From positions 229,466 to 293,465 of the forward strand of contig JAKUCV010004798.1 of NCBI GenBank assembly GCA_028386065.3: a stretch of DNA of 64,000 nt, given 5' to 3'. The position numbers and the translations under genes are program-made. Source of the stretch: Turnera subulata (taxonomy: Eukaryota > Streptophyta > Magnoliopsida > Malpighiales > Passifloraceae). Each line of letters begins with the position of its first letter. Position 1 is the stretch's first letter. A model generated the notes under the pieces. The model worked only from the letters and a program-made list of their open reading frames with translations. It did no database searches and was not told the origin of the DNA. This document shows, in pieces, positions 47,365 to 58,400 of the stretch.

Positions 47365-47367
47365 AAA

Positions 47368-49211
47368 TGAAACACCGACCCATATTTACTGTACACAGTA
47401 AACACGTGCCGGAACTGTGACGATCCAACCAAAACAAGCCCAGCATACAGTGTATACAACAGATATTCGGGCTTAACAGCCCAAAATAAAAACAATGATA
47501 ACATCATATCCGGCCCAATGGCCCAACAATAGTAAAAATAATGCACAGCGGAAGACTTAATAACTCACAAAGACACTGTATGCGACACGCGATGCAAACT
47601 ATGGATCCGAGCCCTGTCCAAGGGATAACGCCGCAGCCTGTCTGGAATGCACCAAACCTGTACCACAAATAACTCATCCTACGGGATGAAAGCCCGCAGG
47701 TGAGGGGTGAGTCCGAAGTGCTCACAACCATGGATAGACGATCAATATGCAACACTAAAATTACTCAAGGTCAAAACAGGCAAAAACCGCCAAAATACAC
47801 CAAACCGAAAGACAAGACCTAAAACCGGTCCAAGATAAAAAAAAAAAGACTTAAACAAAAACCAATTTCCAATTTTATCTTTTCGGGCCCCGTCACGGAT
47901 AAGCTAGGGGTCAGACCTGGTTCTCAACATATTTCGGGTGCCAGACCAAATCCAAGAGAACCCAGGGATCGACATCCCAAAAATACGAATCCAGGGATAG
48001 AAATCCCAAAAATAATCACGGGATAGACATCCCAAGCATAGACATGCTTATCACAAGTAACCCAGGTCAAGGCCACCACAAAATAGTCTTAAACCACCGA
48101 GTCGTACCACTACTTACCACGTGACAATTATATTATCATCATTTAAAACCAAATCACAGGGATCAACATCCCTAACAAAATACTGGGATAGACATCCCAA
48201 ACCAAACCCAAGGATCGACATCCTTATCACAATTTATTATTTAATCCATTATTCCTATGACCAAAAACACGAAAATAAATATCCAAAACTCAATGCACGG
48301 GGATAGACATCCCAAAAATAGACAAATCAAAACACTGGGATAAATATTCCGAAACAAACCACAGCAAATGCAACAACCAACAGTGCAACAGTCATCAAAC
48401 ACAACAACCGAGTAACACAACAACAGTCATCAAGCCGGCTCGTCGGGAAACTGCCCGATATCATAACCTACACAACAAAACAATATACTCACATAAATGC
48501 ACATAAACGGTATGCTAGGATGCCAATACTGCGAATTAAACCCATCCCGGTTCATATCCTTTATTATCATCTTTTACCATAATTAAACCTTTTTCCGAAA
48601 ATAATATATCGTATGTATATCCGAATATTACTTCGGTATTTAATACCTTAATTTAATCTCTTTCCAAAATATTTTTATGAAGGTATTTATCGTTTCCAAA
48701 AAAAAATATGATTATCATAAAATAATTTTCCTAGGAAGATATACATTTTCAAAATTATTTACTTAAAATAATTATACCTTTCCAAAAATATAATTTCTAT
48801 AACATATTTTTCCTAAAAATATATCGTATGCTTATACCTCCAAAATATTTTTGTGGTTTATGTATCTTTTTCTAAAAAGTAGTTACTGTATAGTAATTTT
48901 TCAAAGGTTATAGTTCATATTATAATTACCTTGGTTTCTGGAAAGTAATATAACAAAATAATTGCTTTATTTATTTCCTCAAGATTACCGTATATTTATA
49001 TTTCCCAGAATTAAATAATCCATATACATTTTCCGTAATATTTGATAGAATAAATATTAATATCACATATATTCTTTTCTGAAAGAAATAATTACGAAAA
49101 AATAATATTTCTAGAAGTTAATCACATATATATTTATACATATGTATATATACCAGAAAATATTTAACTAAATTTTCTAAAAAAATATATAATTATAAAT
49201 TTACATTACTG

Positions 49212-49281
<70 letters not shown>

Positions 49282-50406
49282 TTTTTTAAACTTGGACTGG
49301 CCGTGAACAGTGTTGTCCAGCCCACTGCGTAGAGCCCAGGCAGGCCCACGCAGCAAACCCACAACACAGCCACCAGCCCAACCCATATCACCATCAGCCC
49401 AATCCACAACCACACAAACCCTAGTCCATCAATCAAAAACCGGGTCAACCGACCCACACCATCACCCGACGGGTCATCTTCTTCCCCAAGCTCACCTAGC
49501 GGGTGTTGCAGGCGGCGCGGACGAACGAGCAGCGACAGGGCGCGGGAACGAGCGGGAGAAGGGAGGAGGACGCGACATCAGTGAGGCGGCGACAGGAGAG
49601 GAGGCGGCGTCGTGGTGTTGCAGCAGCAGCAACTCGGGTGGCGGTAGCAGCAGGGGCGACGGCAGCAGGAGGTGCGACTCGTTGGTGCTGCAGATCGAGA
49701 CAGCGAGGATGGCGGGTTCGACGGGCAGCAGTGGCGTGAAAGAGGAAAAGCAAGGGACGGTTGCGGGGGGTTGCTCGTCATCGTCTTCGTCCAAGGAAGG
49801 CAGCAGCTCGGCTATGGCGGGAGGAGGAGGAAGAGAGGAGGGCGACGGTGACTGCCGGCTGCGGCGGGAGGTGGCGGCTGCTCGGGTGGTGCAGGTGGTG
49901 CCGGTAGCGTGAGGTGGTGTTTGTGGGTGGCCTCGGGCTAGCGGCTCGGTCGTGGGGGAAGAAGAAGAGAATGAGAAGGAGAAGGTGGAAGGGAACGGGT
50001 GGCTCGGTGTGTGTGCTTGCTCGGGGAGAGAAGGAGAAGGCAGAGGAAAAAAATGAGGAGACAGGAAAAGAATGAAAGAAAACGGGAGGTCACGGGCTGG
50101 TTCAGGAGCGCCGCCTGTATTATTGCCTCAATAATGCGGGCGTGTCCAAACCGAACCAGAAAATAACTGGTACCCCCTTGGTTATTTTCCGATGTGATTT
50201 TTCTGAGGATTCCGGGACCCGAAAAATACCAACTTAGGCCCGAAAAAACCACGGAAAAATTCTGAGCGCGGGAAAACCCTCGGTTACGAAAAACGACGCC
50301 CGATTTACCTTGAATTAATTACCCAAGATTAATTCATTCGGTAAATCGCAATAAAAAGACTTTTACAGTCCCGATAAAATTCCAAAATTTTACCCGGGCT
50401 GTTACA
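47368..50406 (-). repeat. 5' LTR (3039 bp) of the non-autonomous element
   Basis: A full-length LTR. The minus strand begins TGTAACAGCCCGGGTAAAA and ends GTTTCA. It contains the (ATT)n run at 49212-49277, GC-rich DNA at 49490-49990 and the GGGATAGACATCCC-type iterations (47960-48310). Long plus-strand frames at 49310-49912 are chance frames. Confidence 0.9.
49212..49277. repeat. (ATT)22 microsatellite
   Basis: An uninterrupted trinucleotide array within the LTR; likely polymorphic. Confidence 0.95.
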
Positions 50407-50531
50407 TGAAGGTTCCAAAATCCTAGTGGGATCATTACAACACAACAGACTACTCAACTAAAAGTAGTTGCACAACAGAAGTAAAAAAGAACCACTAGGT
50501 GTTTCACAGCAAACATATAATTTACGGTTTC

Positions 50532-50723
50532 TTAGAACTTGTTATTCTTGGTACTAGGGTAATTATTGGGCTGGAAATAGTTGTTTATGTAGTCGTTACT
50601 GCCAACTACGATGGAATATAAGCATTTCTTTAGGTATATGCCAGCTGATTCTTTACTTCCTAGCACATCAACTATGCGAGAGATGATAACTTGGTGATTC
50701 TTTAGTTGCCTGTTCAGTTCCAC
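50532..50723 (-). pseudogene. GDSL esterase/lipase gene fragment
   Basis: The 63-residue minus-strand frame reads MELNRQLKNHQVII, then LGSKESAGIYL, KCLYSIVVGSNDYINNYF and PNNYPST. This is the middle of plant GDSL lipases, including conserved block III (V-G-S-N-D-Y-x-N-N-Y) with its catalytic-site Asn. The N-terminal GDSL block and C-terminal D-x-x-H block are absent. It lies a few hundred bases inside a CACTA right end, so it may be captured host sequence. Confidence 0.75.
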
Positions 50724-50889
50724 GTTAACACCTTACAAGTAATTAATGGCAGTTTAGTATGAAAAAGTAATTAATAGCAGTAATTAAAATTGTTGTTATT
50801 GCCACTATAATTTACGGTTTTTCCTGGAATATTTGTTGTTTGCATCTGAATTATACTTTAGCATAAAAAAAGAAATGATGCGAATCTGT

Positions 50890-51727
50890 AGGTGCATCTT
50901 CATCACAACCACAGCAACAAGCATTTTCAAGCTCGAAGCCGACCTTTCCGAGTGTCTCTACAACTGCTCCTCCAATTGATCAACCAACAAATGTTAGTTT
51001 TCCCAACTCTTTCCAACTGCCAAGTTGTCCTCCACCACGTCCTGATTCGAAGAGGGTTCTCACCAATCAACACAATGATTTGTTTACTTGTATTATTATG
51101 TTGTATTTGTGGATGTTATGTTTTATTTGTTTAAGGCAAGAAATTTGGTGTCAAATTGTATTTGTGTTGGGAATTTCATATGATTTGGAACAATATTAGA
51201 TTCTATGTTCACTTTGATTAGTTAAGAAATTGAATATCTGCATTTATTCTATTGTAGTTTCTGGGTTTTTGTTACATTCAATTTTCTGGGTTCAATATGA
51301 TCAGGTTCGGTTTTGTTAGATACGATTATTTTCTTTTACTTACGGGATGCTTACAGTTTTGTTACAGCAAAGGAGTGTAAGTAAAGTCCTTTCTTACCAA
51401 TTACTTACCGTTTCCTTACGGAAATATTTGTCCACGACTAGGGCCCACTGGTAGTTTTGTTAAGGAACACTTACAGTTTCCTTACGAATAAAAGCCGTTA
51501 GGAAACATTTCTAACCGTTTCCTTACAGATTGCTTACGGAATGGAATTTACTTACGAACGGTTTGCTTTCGGATGGGCCCCGTAAGGAAATGGAAAGCAA
51601 ACGGTAACAAAGACATCTCCCGTAAGGATTTCGTAACGAATACGTAAGGAGATTGTAAGAAACCTCCTTTTCCTTACCAATTGCTTACGGAAGGCTGCCC
51701 AAAGAAAAGGCCCAGAAATTGGTAGTG
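50890..51727. mobile_element. Right end of a CACTA (En/Spm-type) transposon
   Basis: The right terminus is ...CTGCCC then cccagaaattggtagtg at 51711-51727, the inverse of CACTACCAATTTCTGGG, a CACTA-type TIR. Directly inside it (51330-51700) is a dense array of short motifs in both orientations built on CTTACGG / CTTACCG / CTTACAG and GTAAGG, the subterminal transposase-binding pattern of this superfamily. 50890-51190 holds a Ser/Gln/Pro-rich frame (SSSQPQQQAFSSS) that may be the end of an element gene. No matching left TIR was found in the window. Confidence 0.75.
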
Positions 51728-51739
51728 ACCCTCGCGAGC

Positions 51740-52090
51740 ATCATGTCCTTTATGGTCTGTGCAACAACTACCAAATCAACAGGTGATACTGAGGCATACT
51801 TGTGGGGTGAAATACCTCTTTGTTGGTGAGTTTCTGTGGTAGATAAAAAACAGTTCTACAACTTGAATCTTCCTCCACGCCTTTTGGCTCCCATAGTTGT
51901 ATTTGAAACACCTAACAGAGGGAAACAAATCCACAAAAAATGAGACTAAACCCACAAAAGTAGGAGTAAACCAACACAACTAAAACAGAATAGAAAAAAT
52001 TAATTAAAAGGAACTTTGGTGGGGGTTCACCGCCGGAAAGAATGCCGTCGGCAGCAGCCCCAATTTGTAGATATAGGGTTTTCTCTAAGA
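51740..52090 (-). repeat. Dispersed repeat shared with 32.6-33.1 kb
   Basis: The minus-strand text resembles 32660-33075: a frame with MGAK/MRAK followed by an Arg-rich start, a purine stretch, and tatagggtttt near the end (52070-52082 versus 33070-33080). Type unknown; possibly the 5' region of a LINE family. Confidence 0.4.
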
Positions 52091-52559
52091 GGGAAAGAGA
52101 AAAAAAAGCCTAAAAATAAAGTAATGATTCCCTCAATACCCAAAAAAAAACTAGAAAAAATTAACCAATTATAATTTTTTATGGGGAAAACTGAAAAGTA
52201 ATTTAGCCCACCCTTATCTTCCCGGCATGGTTTTCTCTTTTTCGGTAGATGGACGGGACCAAAGTCCATATTATTAATAAGACACTAACTTATTACGATA
52301 CATAAACGGGGCCCAAGAGATACCCCAAATCAGCCAAATAAATTTCATGACAATAGTACTAGTAGGTTCTGAAGTGAAGAATCCACGTGCACGACAACTA
52401 TTTCAGATACCATTTGCCAAAGCGTCGAGCTGGTTATCGTGCATGGTATGAGATATTATTAGAGAGGATGCTAACGAGTGCCCGGAGGAATAATAAACAA
52501 AGGTTAATTAACCTATTTTTAGTTTAGATTTCCGAATCTTTCCCTGCAGAGTATCTGGA

Positions 52560-53104
52560 AGCTAACCAGCATGTTCCTGTGGCCCCAAGTAGACAACGAA
52601 CCGCCAGATGGAAGCTCCCCCTAATGGGGTGTTTAAGCTTAATTCGGACTTTAATGATCGGGCGGTATTGGCCGCGATACTGTGCAACTGGAATGGGAAC
52701 ATTACTGCAATGGCGATTAAGCAAATTCTGGTGTCCCTGGAGCTAGTGGTAGGGGAAGCATATGCTGCACGTCTTGGTGTTTGCTTGGGTTAGAGATGCA
52801 GATCGAGAAGCTTTTGTTGGAGATGGACTCACAGGTGGTTATCAATGGCATCAAAGCACCCACTCCCCCTAACAACCCTCGGGGAAGGATTATTGTCAAT
52901 TTATCTTTTCTTGCAAAGTCTTTTCCTTTTTCCGATTCCTTATTTATTCCTAGATCGGACAACATGGCTGCCCATAAACTATGTCATTTAGGTTGTTTTC
53001 CTACTTTGGAACATGTTTGGTTTTCTCTGTTCCCCACTGCAGTAGTGGAACAGGATGTAAATTTTATTCAGTCTGCGTACTGTTTTTGCTCTCAAAAAAA
53101 AAAA
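52560..53104 (+). mobile_element. LINE 3' fragment (RNase H domain)
   Basis: 52608-53090 encodes EAPPNGVFKLNSD, NWNGNITAMAIKQI, VGEAYAARLGVCL, then after a frame change IEKLLLEMDSQVVINGI and IPRSDNMAAHKL. These are the successive motifs of a LINE-type RNase H (first Asp, Glu, second Asp, final region). An A11 run at about 53094-53104 is the tail. Confidence 0.8.
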
Positions 53105-54250
53105 GGAGTGTTTGGACATGTTTGCTGAATTTAATAAAGCTCTACCCAGGCTCATTATTAATATCAAATTTCTATAGAATAAGTTGGTTCCTAAAATCTT
53201 GATGAGCTATGTCTTCGTTGAACTTGGGACAAAAAAACTTGATTTCCTAAGGCTGTACATTGTTGACCAAATAACATCACTACAACGCACCCTGAATAAT
53301 TAACAAATATCATGTCTTGTAGTAAATCCAACTGTGTGACTGGCGTGATAATTATTATGTTTCTTTTGCTGCTTCCGTGCAGCTCCCAAAGTGTTGGGTT
53401 CTTGATATTTCAATTGAAATTTTAGTTAAAATAGAAGGATTCTAACTAATTGATCTAATCCAATCCAGAAGGTTCAAAAATTGACATTAGAGTGGACAAC
53501 ACTTAATTAATTTTTTTTTCTTTGGGATGATTTTTTTTTTTTTTAGAATCAAAGGTACTGCATTCAATAGTAGCATTGTCAGTTATACAAGTATTTGAAT
53601 TGAATTCCGAGAATCCTGGATCCCATACACTGAAGTCTAAAACAATGCCATCTACTACAGAAAGAGTGTGCCAGCTTTTGTTAGGCTGGATCTTCTTTTT
53701 AATTTTGGAATTCGATACTGTGATCTTCCTGTTACAAAAATAAACTAGTAACAATTGACATCAACTGCTACATTTTTGTATTTCAACAAGAAATAATTCG
53801 GATGTTTATATGCATACTACATAAAAGGAAAAAAAAAACAAAAAAGCTTTGTTTGTTTGACCCTACAGATTGCATCTGTCTTCGGGTTTTCAGGAATTAT
53901 TTGATACAATCTTGATGTGAAAGAATTATTGTGGACTCCGATTCTTTCACTAAACCATGTCTTACTAATTGAAAAATCATTGTTTCCATTTTTTAAAAAA
54001 ATTGCATATACAGAATTTTTTATTCCTTATCGTACTACATCTCACTTTGGGGTGGATGGTTCTGGCCTTGTTTACTCCTTCCGATTTTTAAAATCTGCAT
54101 GACTGTCATTTTGTGAGACTGAAAGGGTGGTTGGTATTTTCGTTTCTGCACCATAGTTTTCTTTATACTTCCCCGTCTAGGGGTGGCAACAGGTCCGGAG
54201 TTCCCACGGGGAAGGTTCCCCACCTTGCTCCCATTTCCAAAATGCTATCA
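53105..54250. other. Intergenic DNA, no gene seen
   Basis: AT-rich; T-runs near 53512 and 53533. Only short chance frames. Confidence 0.45.
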
Positions 54251-54255
54251 CACCC

Positions 54256-56609
54256 TGTTGGATATTAAATTAAGTTAGTTTTATTGGGTCTAAGAGTCTT
54301 TTTATTATTGGGTTTTAAGAGTCCAAGTCCGGTTCGATTTAGGAATCATGTCTTGTCCGTTAAGTTAGGATCTCTATAAATAAGTGTGTCAGGGTTTTAT
54401 TATTCTGTGTAGCAAATTAAGAGTTGTGAGTGTGGCTACCGTGAGGGGCACTGCGGTGTCGCCTATTCGTATTTCTGTGAGTGTTTCTTATATTCTATAA
54501 TTGGTAACGGAGCTATATTCTACAGTTGTAGCGGAGCCTGTGAAGATCCTTTGGAAATGCTGCGCAAGATTCGTGGAGTGTTCGGGAGTCAAAGTGTTCG
54601 TAGAGAAAAGAAAGAAGTGAGTAAAAAAAACAATTGGTATGGTTCGTCGTTTCGTCGCGAGCTGGAAAATTGTGCTTGTAAAAAAAAATTGGTTGATTGT
54701 GTTGGGAGCGGAAAAAAAAAAAAGAAAACGGTGTTGCGGAAGAAAAAAAATTCGTCGGTGTTCGAAAACAAGAATTGTTCGTGGTCACCTGCAAGAAAAA
54801 AGAAGAAGACGAAATTAGTGGGTGCTTCATCAAACCAATGAAGCAAAACGAATTTGTTTGACTCCACGAGAAGGTAGTGGTTTGATTCTTGTCTTTTTGT
54901 GTATGGCTTGGTGATTTTATTTATTAATCAAAGTTGATAAGTGTGGTGTCGAGAAAAAAAAAAGTGGGTTAAAAAAAAGTAGCAAGTGAAATCAGTGGTA
55001 CTTTGTACCGTGGGTTGAACAAACAAAAGTTTTTGGTCTTTTGCAATTGGTGGAGAATTGGATACACAGTATGTGGAGTGTCTTGTTTTCAAATTTAACG
55101 GGAAAGAATATTTTGAGATATGGTGGAGCATACACAAGTAGAAGTGGAAAAGAATGATGAAGTACTGTACTACCTCAAACAACAGGTAGATTTTTACGTT
55201 TCTCAAAAATTCAGGCATGTTAAAACGGCGAAAAAATATTGGGATGCTTTGCTAAAAACTTAGGGTGGCTCAGAGGAGGTGAAAAAAATCAGTTTGCAAG
55301 AGTTGAGGAAAGAGTTTGAGTTTCTCTTTATGGGAGAGGAAGGAACAGTTGATGGTTATTTCTGTCGGATACAGAAATTAATCAATAATTTGAGAACTAA
55401 TGGTGAGAAGATGCTATTGAAGAATTCTAAGATCTCAAAACTTTGACAATTGATGTGTTAAAAGGTAAATTGATTGTGTATGAGAATCGTCTCAACTTTA
55501 GGAAGCGGATGACAAGTGAACAACGGCAGTGTGGCAACAATGGCAATTGCAATCATGTCTATGCTAAATTGGTGATGACTAGAGTTAGTAGTCCTTGTGG
55601 TTCAGAGACATTGACTAGTTGCGACATGACAGACAGATTTGTTGATGAAGCTAGAAGACTCGGAAGAATTGAGGTGGAAAATTTGTCACTGTTAGATTAT
55701 AGCCAAGATTCTAAGTTTTATGGTGAGTGTTACAGCTTGTCAAGAATCAAAATAGAAGAATTATTTTCTCAGGAGGAGAAGAAGGAAGAGTTAGTAGTTC
55801 AAGAAAATAATTTTTCTTGTCAAGGAGACAGTGACAGCGAACAGATAAAAGCTGAACAAGTGGAGGAAAAGAAAGATGTGATAATTGTTGAAAATACTTT
55901 ATTGTTTTAGGGAGACAAATTGACAAAAGTTGAACAAAAAGAGAAGGGAAAGTTAGGAGAGATCGATAGGAAGGAAGTTGAAGAAATTGGTTTCATCTAT
56001 AGTGAGAAAATTGATTTTATTGGTGTTTATCAATTTTTCTCAACCAAGGATGTGAACAATGCTTTTATAAGCCAGCTTGTTAAGAGTGTTCTTGAAAGCA
56101 ACAAAGAATGAGAGATAGTCCAAGATGTCATTGACAAGCAAGATGAAGCCTGGAAATGCACTTGAAATATATCATGCAATTTGGAGAGGAGGTGAAGCTG
56201 AAGGTTTGGTTCGACTCAAGGAAGATGTTACTGTTCGAAGCAATGGCCGAGCTAGTCACTGCAACAACAATGGCGCTAAAGACACTTGCGATTGATGGAA
56301 TTGGGTAGAGTCCTGTTTATTCTTAGTTTAAGGAAGACATTGTTGGATATTAAACTAAGCTAGTTTTATTAGGTCTAAGAGTCTTTTTATTATTGGGTTT
56401 TAAGAGTCCAAGCCCGGTTCGGTTTAGGAGTCATGTCTTGTCCGTTAAGTCAGGGTCTCTATAAATACGTGTGTCAGGATTTTATTATTCTGTGTAGCAT
56501 ATTAAGAGTTGTGAGTGTGGCTATCGTGAAGAGAACTGTGGTGTCGCCTATTCATATTTCTGTGATTATTTCTTATATTCTACAATTGGTAGTGGAGCTA
56601 TATTCTACA
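54256..56609 (+). mobile_element. Complete small non-autonomous copia-like element (TSD caccc)
   Basis: Two LTRs of 269 bp each (54256-54524, 56341-56609) begin TGTTGGATATTAAA and end TATTCTACA. The duplication caccc is exact on both sides (54251-54255, 56610-56614). The 1816-bp interior has gag-like and acidic frames but no protease, integrase or RT. LTRs differ by scattered bases. Both LTRs hold a primer-site-like motif about 12-22 bp before their end (54502-54513 and 56587-56598), and another (54526-54537) follows the 5' LTR. Confidence 0.92.
55118..56111 (+). pseudogene. Gag-like (UBN2) region of the small copia-like element
   Basis: From 55121 the reading is VEHTQVEVEKNDEV, then KTAKKYWDALL, a TAG at about 55261, KISLQELRKEFEFLFMGE and VDGYFCRIQKLINNL, the UBN2/gag layout of copia elements. 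55443-55910 (155 aa; TIDVLKGKLIVYENRL, then an acidic Glu/Lys-rich tail) and 55920-56111 (64 aa; EKGKLGEIDRKEVEE) continue in changed frames. No zinc knuckle is visible. It would supply at most a gag-like protein. Confidence 0.6.
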
Positions 56610-56614
56610 CACCC

Positions 56615-57868
56615 TTGCTTCCGTTCTCCTCTTCAGGGAAAACTTGCCTCCGTCTTCGTTCCCCACGGGGGGATCTTGTTTCTTGATTGAGAAATAGAAA
56701 AGCCCTGAGAGAATGAGGCATTGTAATTGGAAACAAAACTAAATAAAATTCTAAAACTTCTAGCCCTCATGTGATCTTGTGATAATAGATTTTCAGGTTT
56801 TATTTTTTTTCCAAAAATAACTTTAATATGTAAAAGGGATGCAAATGATTGAAAACCCATTTTTACTACTGCCCCATTACCATCTTTGGCTCTATCTCTC
56901 CTTTTTCGTACATGACAAAAATTGTATAAAAAATAATATTAGCCACATAGGGCGGACACAGCAAGGTGGGTGCTCTGCCCTCTCTCCCCTCCAAAGTTTC
57001 TATTATAAACTATTTTTAATATATATTTTTGTATAAAATGATACTTATCCTAGTAATAGTTAGAAGTTGTAAAGTGAATTTGAATTTATTTTACTTTTCT
57101 GCCCTCAAGAATGCTTTCCTGGATCCCCACTGCAAGTGAATTGTTCAAATCACTTGTCTCCTGACTTGATATGAAATTCAAGGCAATGTAAATTGTAATG
57201 AAAACAACAAAACTAAAGATGAAGGGGAGGTCAAATGGCATTGCATCCAGCACCAAAAGCTATGCCCTCGTGTATGCAGAAAACTTCATTTAGGAGACTC
57301 ATCCACCATTACTTAGGTGCGCCACCCGAGTCGAGCTTGATTTAGTCTGGTATTTTTGATCTCCTTAAAGGTGGACTGGCCCGGGATACCAGTGGGAAAC
57401 CAAAAAAAAAGAAAAGTTATGCCCTCAATGTGCTCAGGATTTGCTTGCTTATTTAGTTGGAGTCAATTAACATTCTCATTAAATTAAAAATTTGAATCTG
57501 ACCTATTGTCTCCAATGAAAAAATTGACTCCATAACGAAAAAGCATTTTCCATGTTTCTCACAAATCATAATGGCAGTAAATATTAAAATTCAACGATAT
57601 AGATTTGAAATGTTTTTTTTTACTATCAAGAAGATGCAAATCACCAGACAAAAAAAGATGCTAAACATATTATCACAGCATAGAAACATCATAGATATAG
57701 AGCCTTGATACATCATAGTTTAAGAAGGGTAAACACCCATTAGGAGGATCAATATGAGAAACACCCAGAGGAAACATAGTAGCAGTCGTGTTAAGCCAAT
57801 CGGTTTGTTTGTTTCATCACTAGCTATTTGTTGTGGTGGGGAAAACTTACCAAATAGTAACGGAGTCT
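56615..57868. other. Intergenic DNA with a SINE-like piece
   Basis: No gene. 57293-57410 contains ccacccgagtcgagcttgat and gcccgggataccagtgggaa, with wording shared (inverted) with 11155-11240, suggesting an old SINE-like family. Confidence 0.4.
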
Positions 57869-58212
57869 TGCTACGGGGTCATTACCCTCTCCCCAAAAGG
57901 TCAACCTAGTGGGGTGTGCAGCACCCCTGTATATATCGCCTAAGACCTTCCCCTTCCTTTCCGATGTGGGATTCCGTCACATTCTCCCCCACCGAATCCG
58001 ACGACGCCCTCGTCGTCGACCGGGCATCCTGCCTACCCCGTTCCTACGGAGCGCTTGCCGTGACATCGGAGTTGGGTCGGGTCGGCTCCGCTACCACTTG
58101 TCACGGGGTCATTACCCTCTCCCCAAAAGGTCAACCTAGTGGAGGTGTGCAGCACCCCTGTATATATGGCCCAAGACCTTGCCCTTCCCTTCCGATGTGG
58201 GATTCCGTCACA
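57869..58212 (-). mobile_element. TRIM: miniature LTR element of 344 bp
   Basis: Two direct repeats of about 113 bp (57869-57981, 58099-58212) run TG...CA. On the minus strand they begin TGTGACGGAATCCCACATCG. The 117-bp spacer has, in minus orientation, TGGTAGCGGAGC (58085-58096) 2 nt after the first LTR and the purine run GGTGGGGGAGAA (57982-57993) touching the second, i.e. a primer site and polypurine tract. An LTR TATA-like tatata (near 57931 and 58161) is present. No 5-bp duplication is seen. Confidence 0.8.
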
Positions 58213-58254
58213 TTGAAGATTCGTCCTTGGGGTCAGGGGCAGATCGAGACATTC

Positions 58255-58400
58255 TATTTGGGTGTAAAAACAAATTTTAAGAGTGGCCAAAGCTATACAA
58301 CAAAGTAACAGAAATGAAGGAACATGCAAAAAAACAATGGAGTAAGACTTGGGTATCGAACCCACGTGCAGCTCTAACCAAAGTGCCTTCTTCCACCAAG
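58255..58400 (-). mobile_element. tRNA-derived SINE-like sequence
   Basis: On the minus strand TGGTGGAAGAAGG (A-box-like) is followed by GTGGGTTCGATACCC (B box) at about 58350-58364, then noncoding sequence. The spacing fits a SINE head rather than a tRNA gene, since no acceptor stem or anticodon arm is formed. Confidence 0.45.

Larger units (their letters stand above)
36744..50406 (-). mobile_element. Non-autonomous minus-strand LTR retrotransposon (TSD tgaag) with nested insertion
   Basis: The outer ends read TGAAAC (36744) and GTTACA (50406) on the plus strand, i.e. an LTR running TGTAACAG...GTTTCA on the minus strand. The duplication tgaag is exact (36739-36743, 50407-50411). The 5' LTR is 47368-50406. 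The internal region is 44987-47367 (2.4 kb), with a primer-site-like TGGTAGCGGAGC at 47353-47364 and a 3' end reading ATTTCGAGGACGAAATTT next to the 3' LTR, the usual chromovirus (Tekay/Del-type) ending. The 3' LTR is 44188-44986 plus 36744-38044, split by the plus-strand element at 38045-44187. No gag or pol is present; the interior instead holds two antisense genes. Confidence 0.85.

Noticed and set aside
44987..47367. Endogenous plant virus as the origin of the antisense genes
   Set aside because: No coat, movement, replicase or RT motif was seen, and the segment is bounded by the primer site and 3' ending of an LTR retrotransposon.
49206..49457. Poly-asparagine frame on the minus strand
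   Set aside because: It is the translation of the (ATT)n microsatellite.
49310..49912. 200-aa open frame on the plus strand
   Set aside because: It lies inside the 5' LTR of the minus-strand element; the same GC-rich text in the other LTR (44188-44720) reads in other frames. A chance frame.
54513..54867. Phe-rich minus-strand frames
   Set aside because: They are the reverse of A-rich leader sequence in the small copia-like element.
58340..58400. Possible tRNA gene on the minus strand
   Set aside because: A and B boxes are present but no cloverleaf or acceptor stem can be drawn; SINE head preferred.
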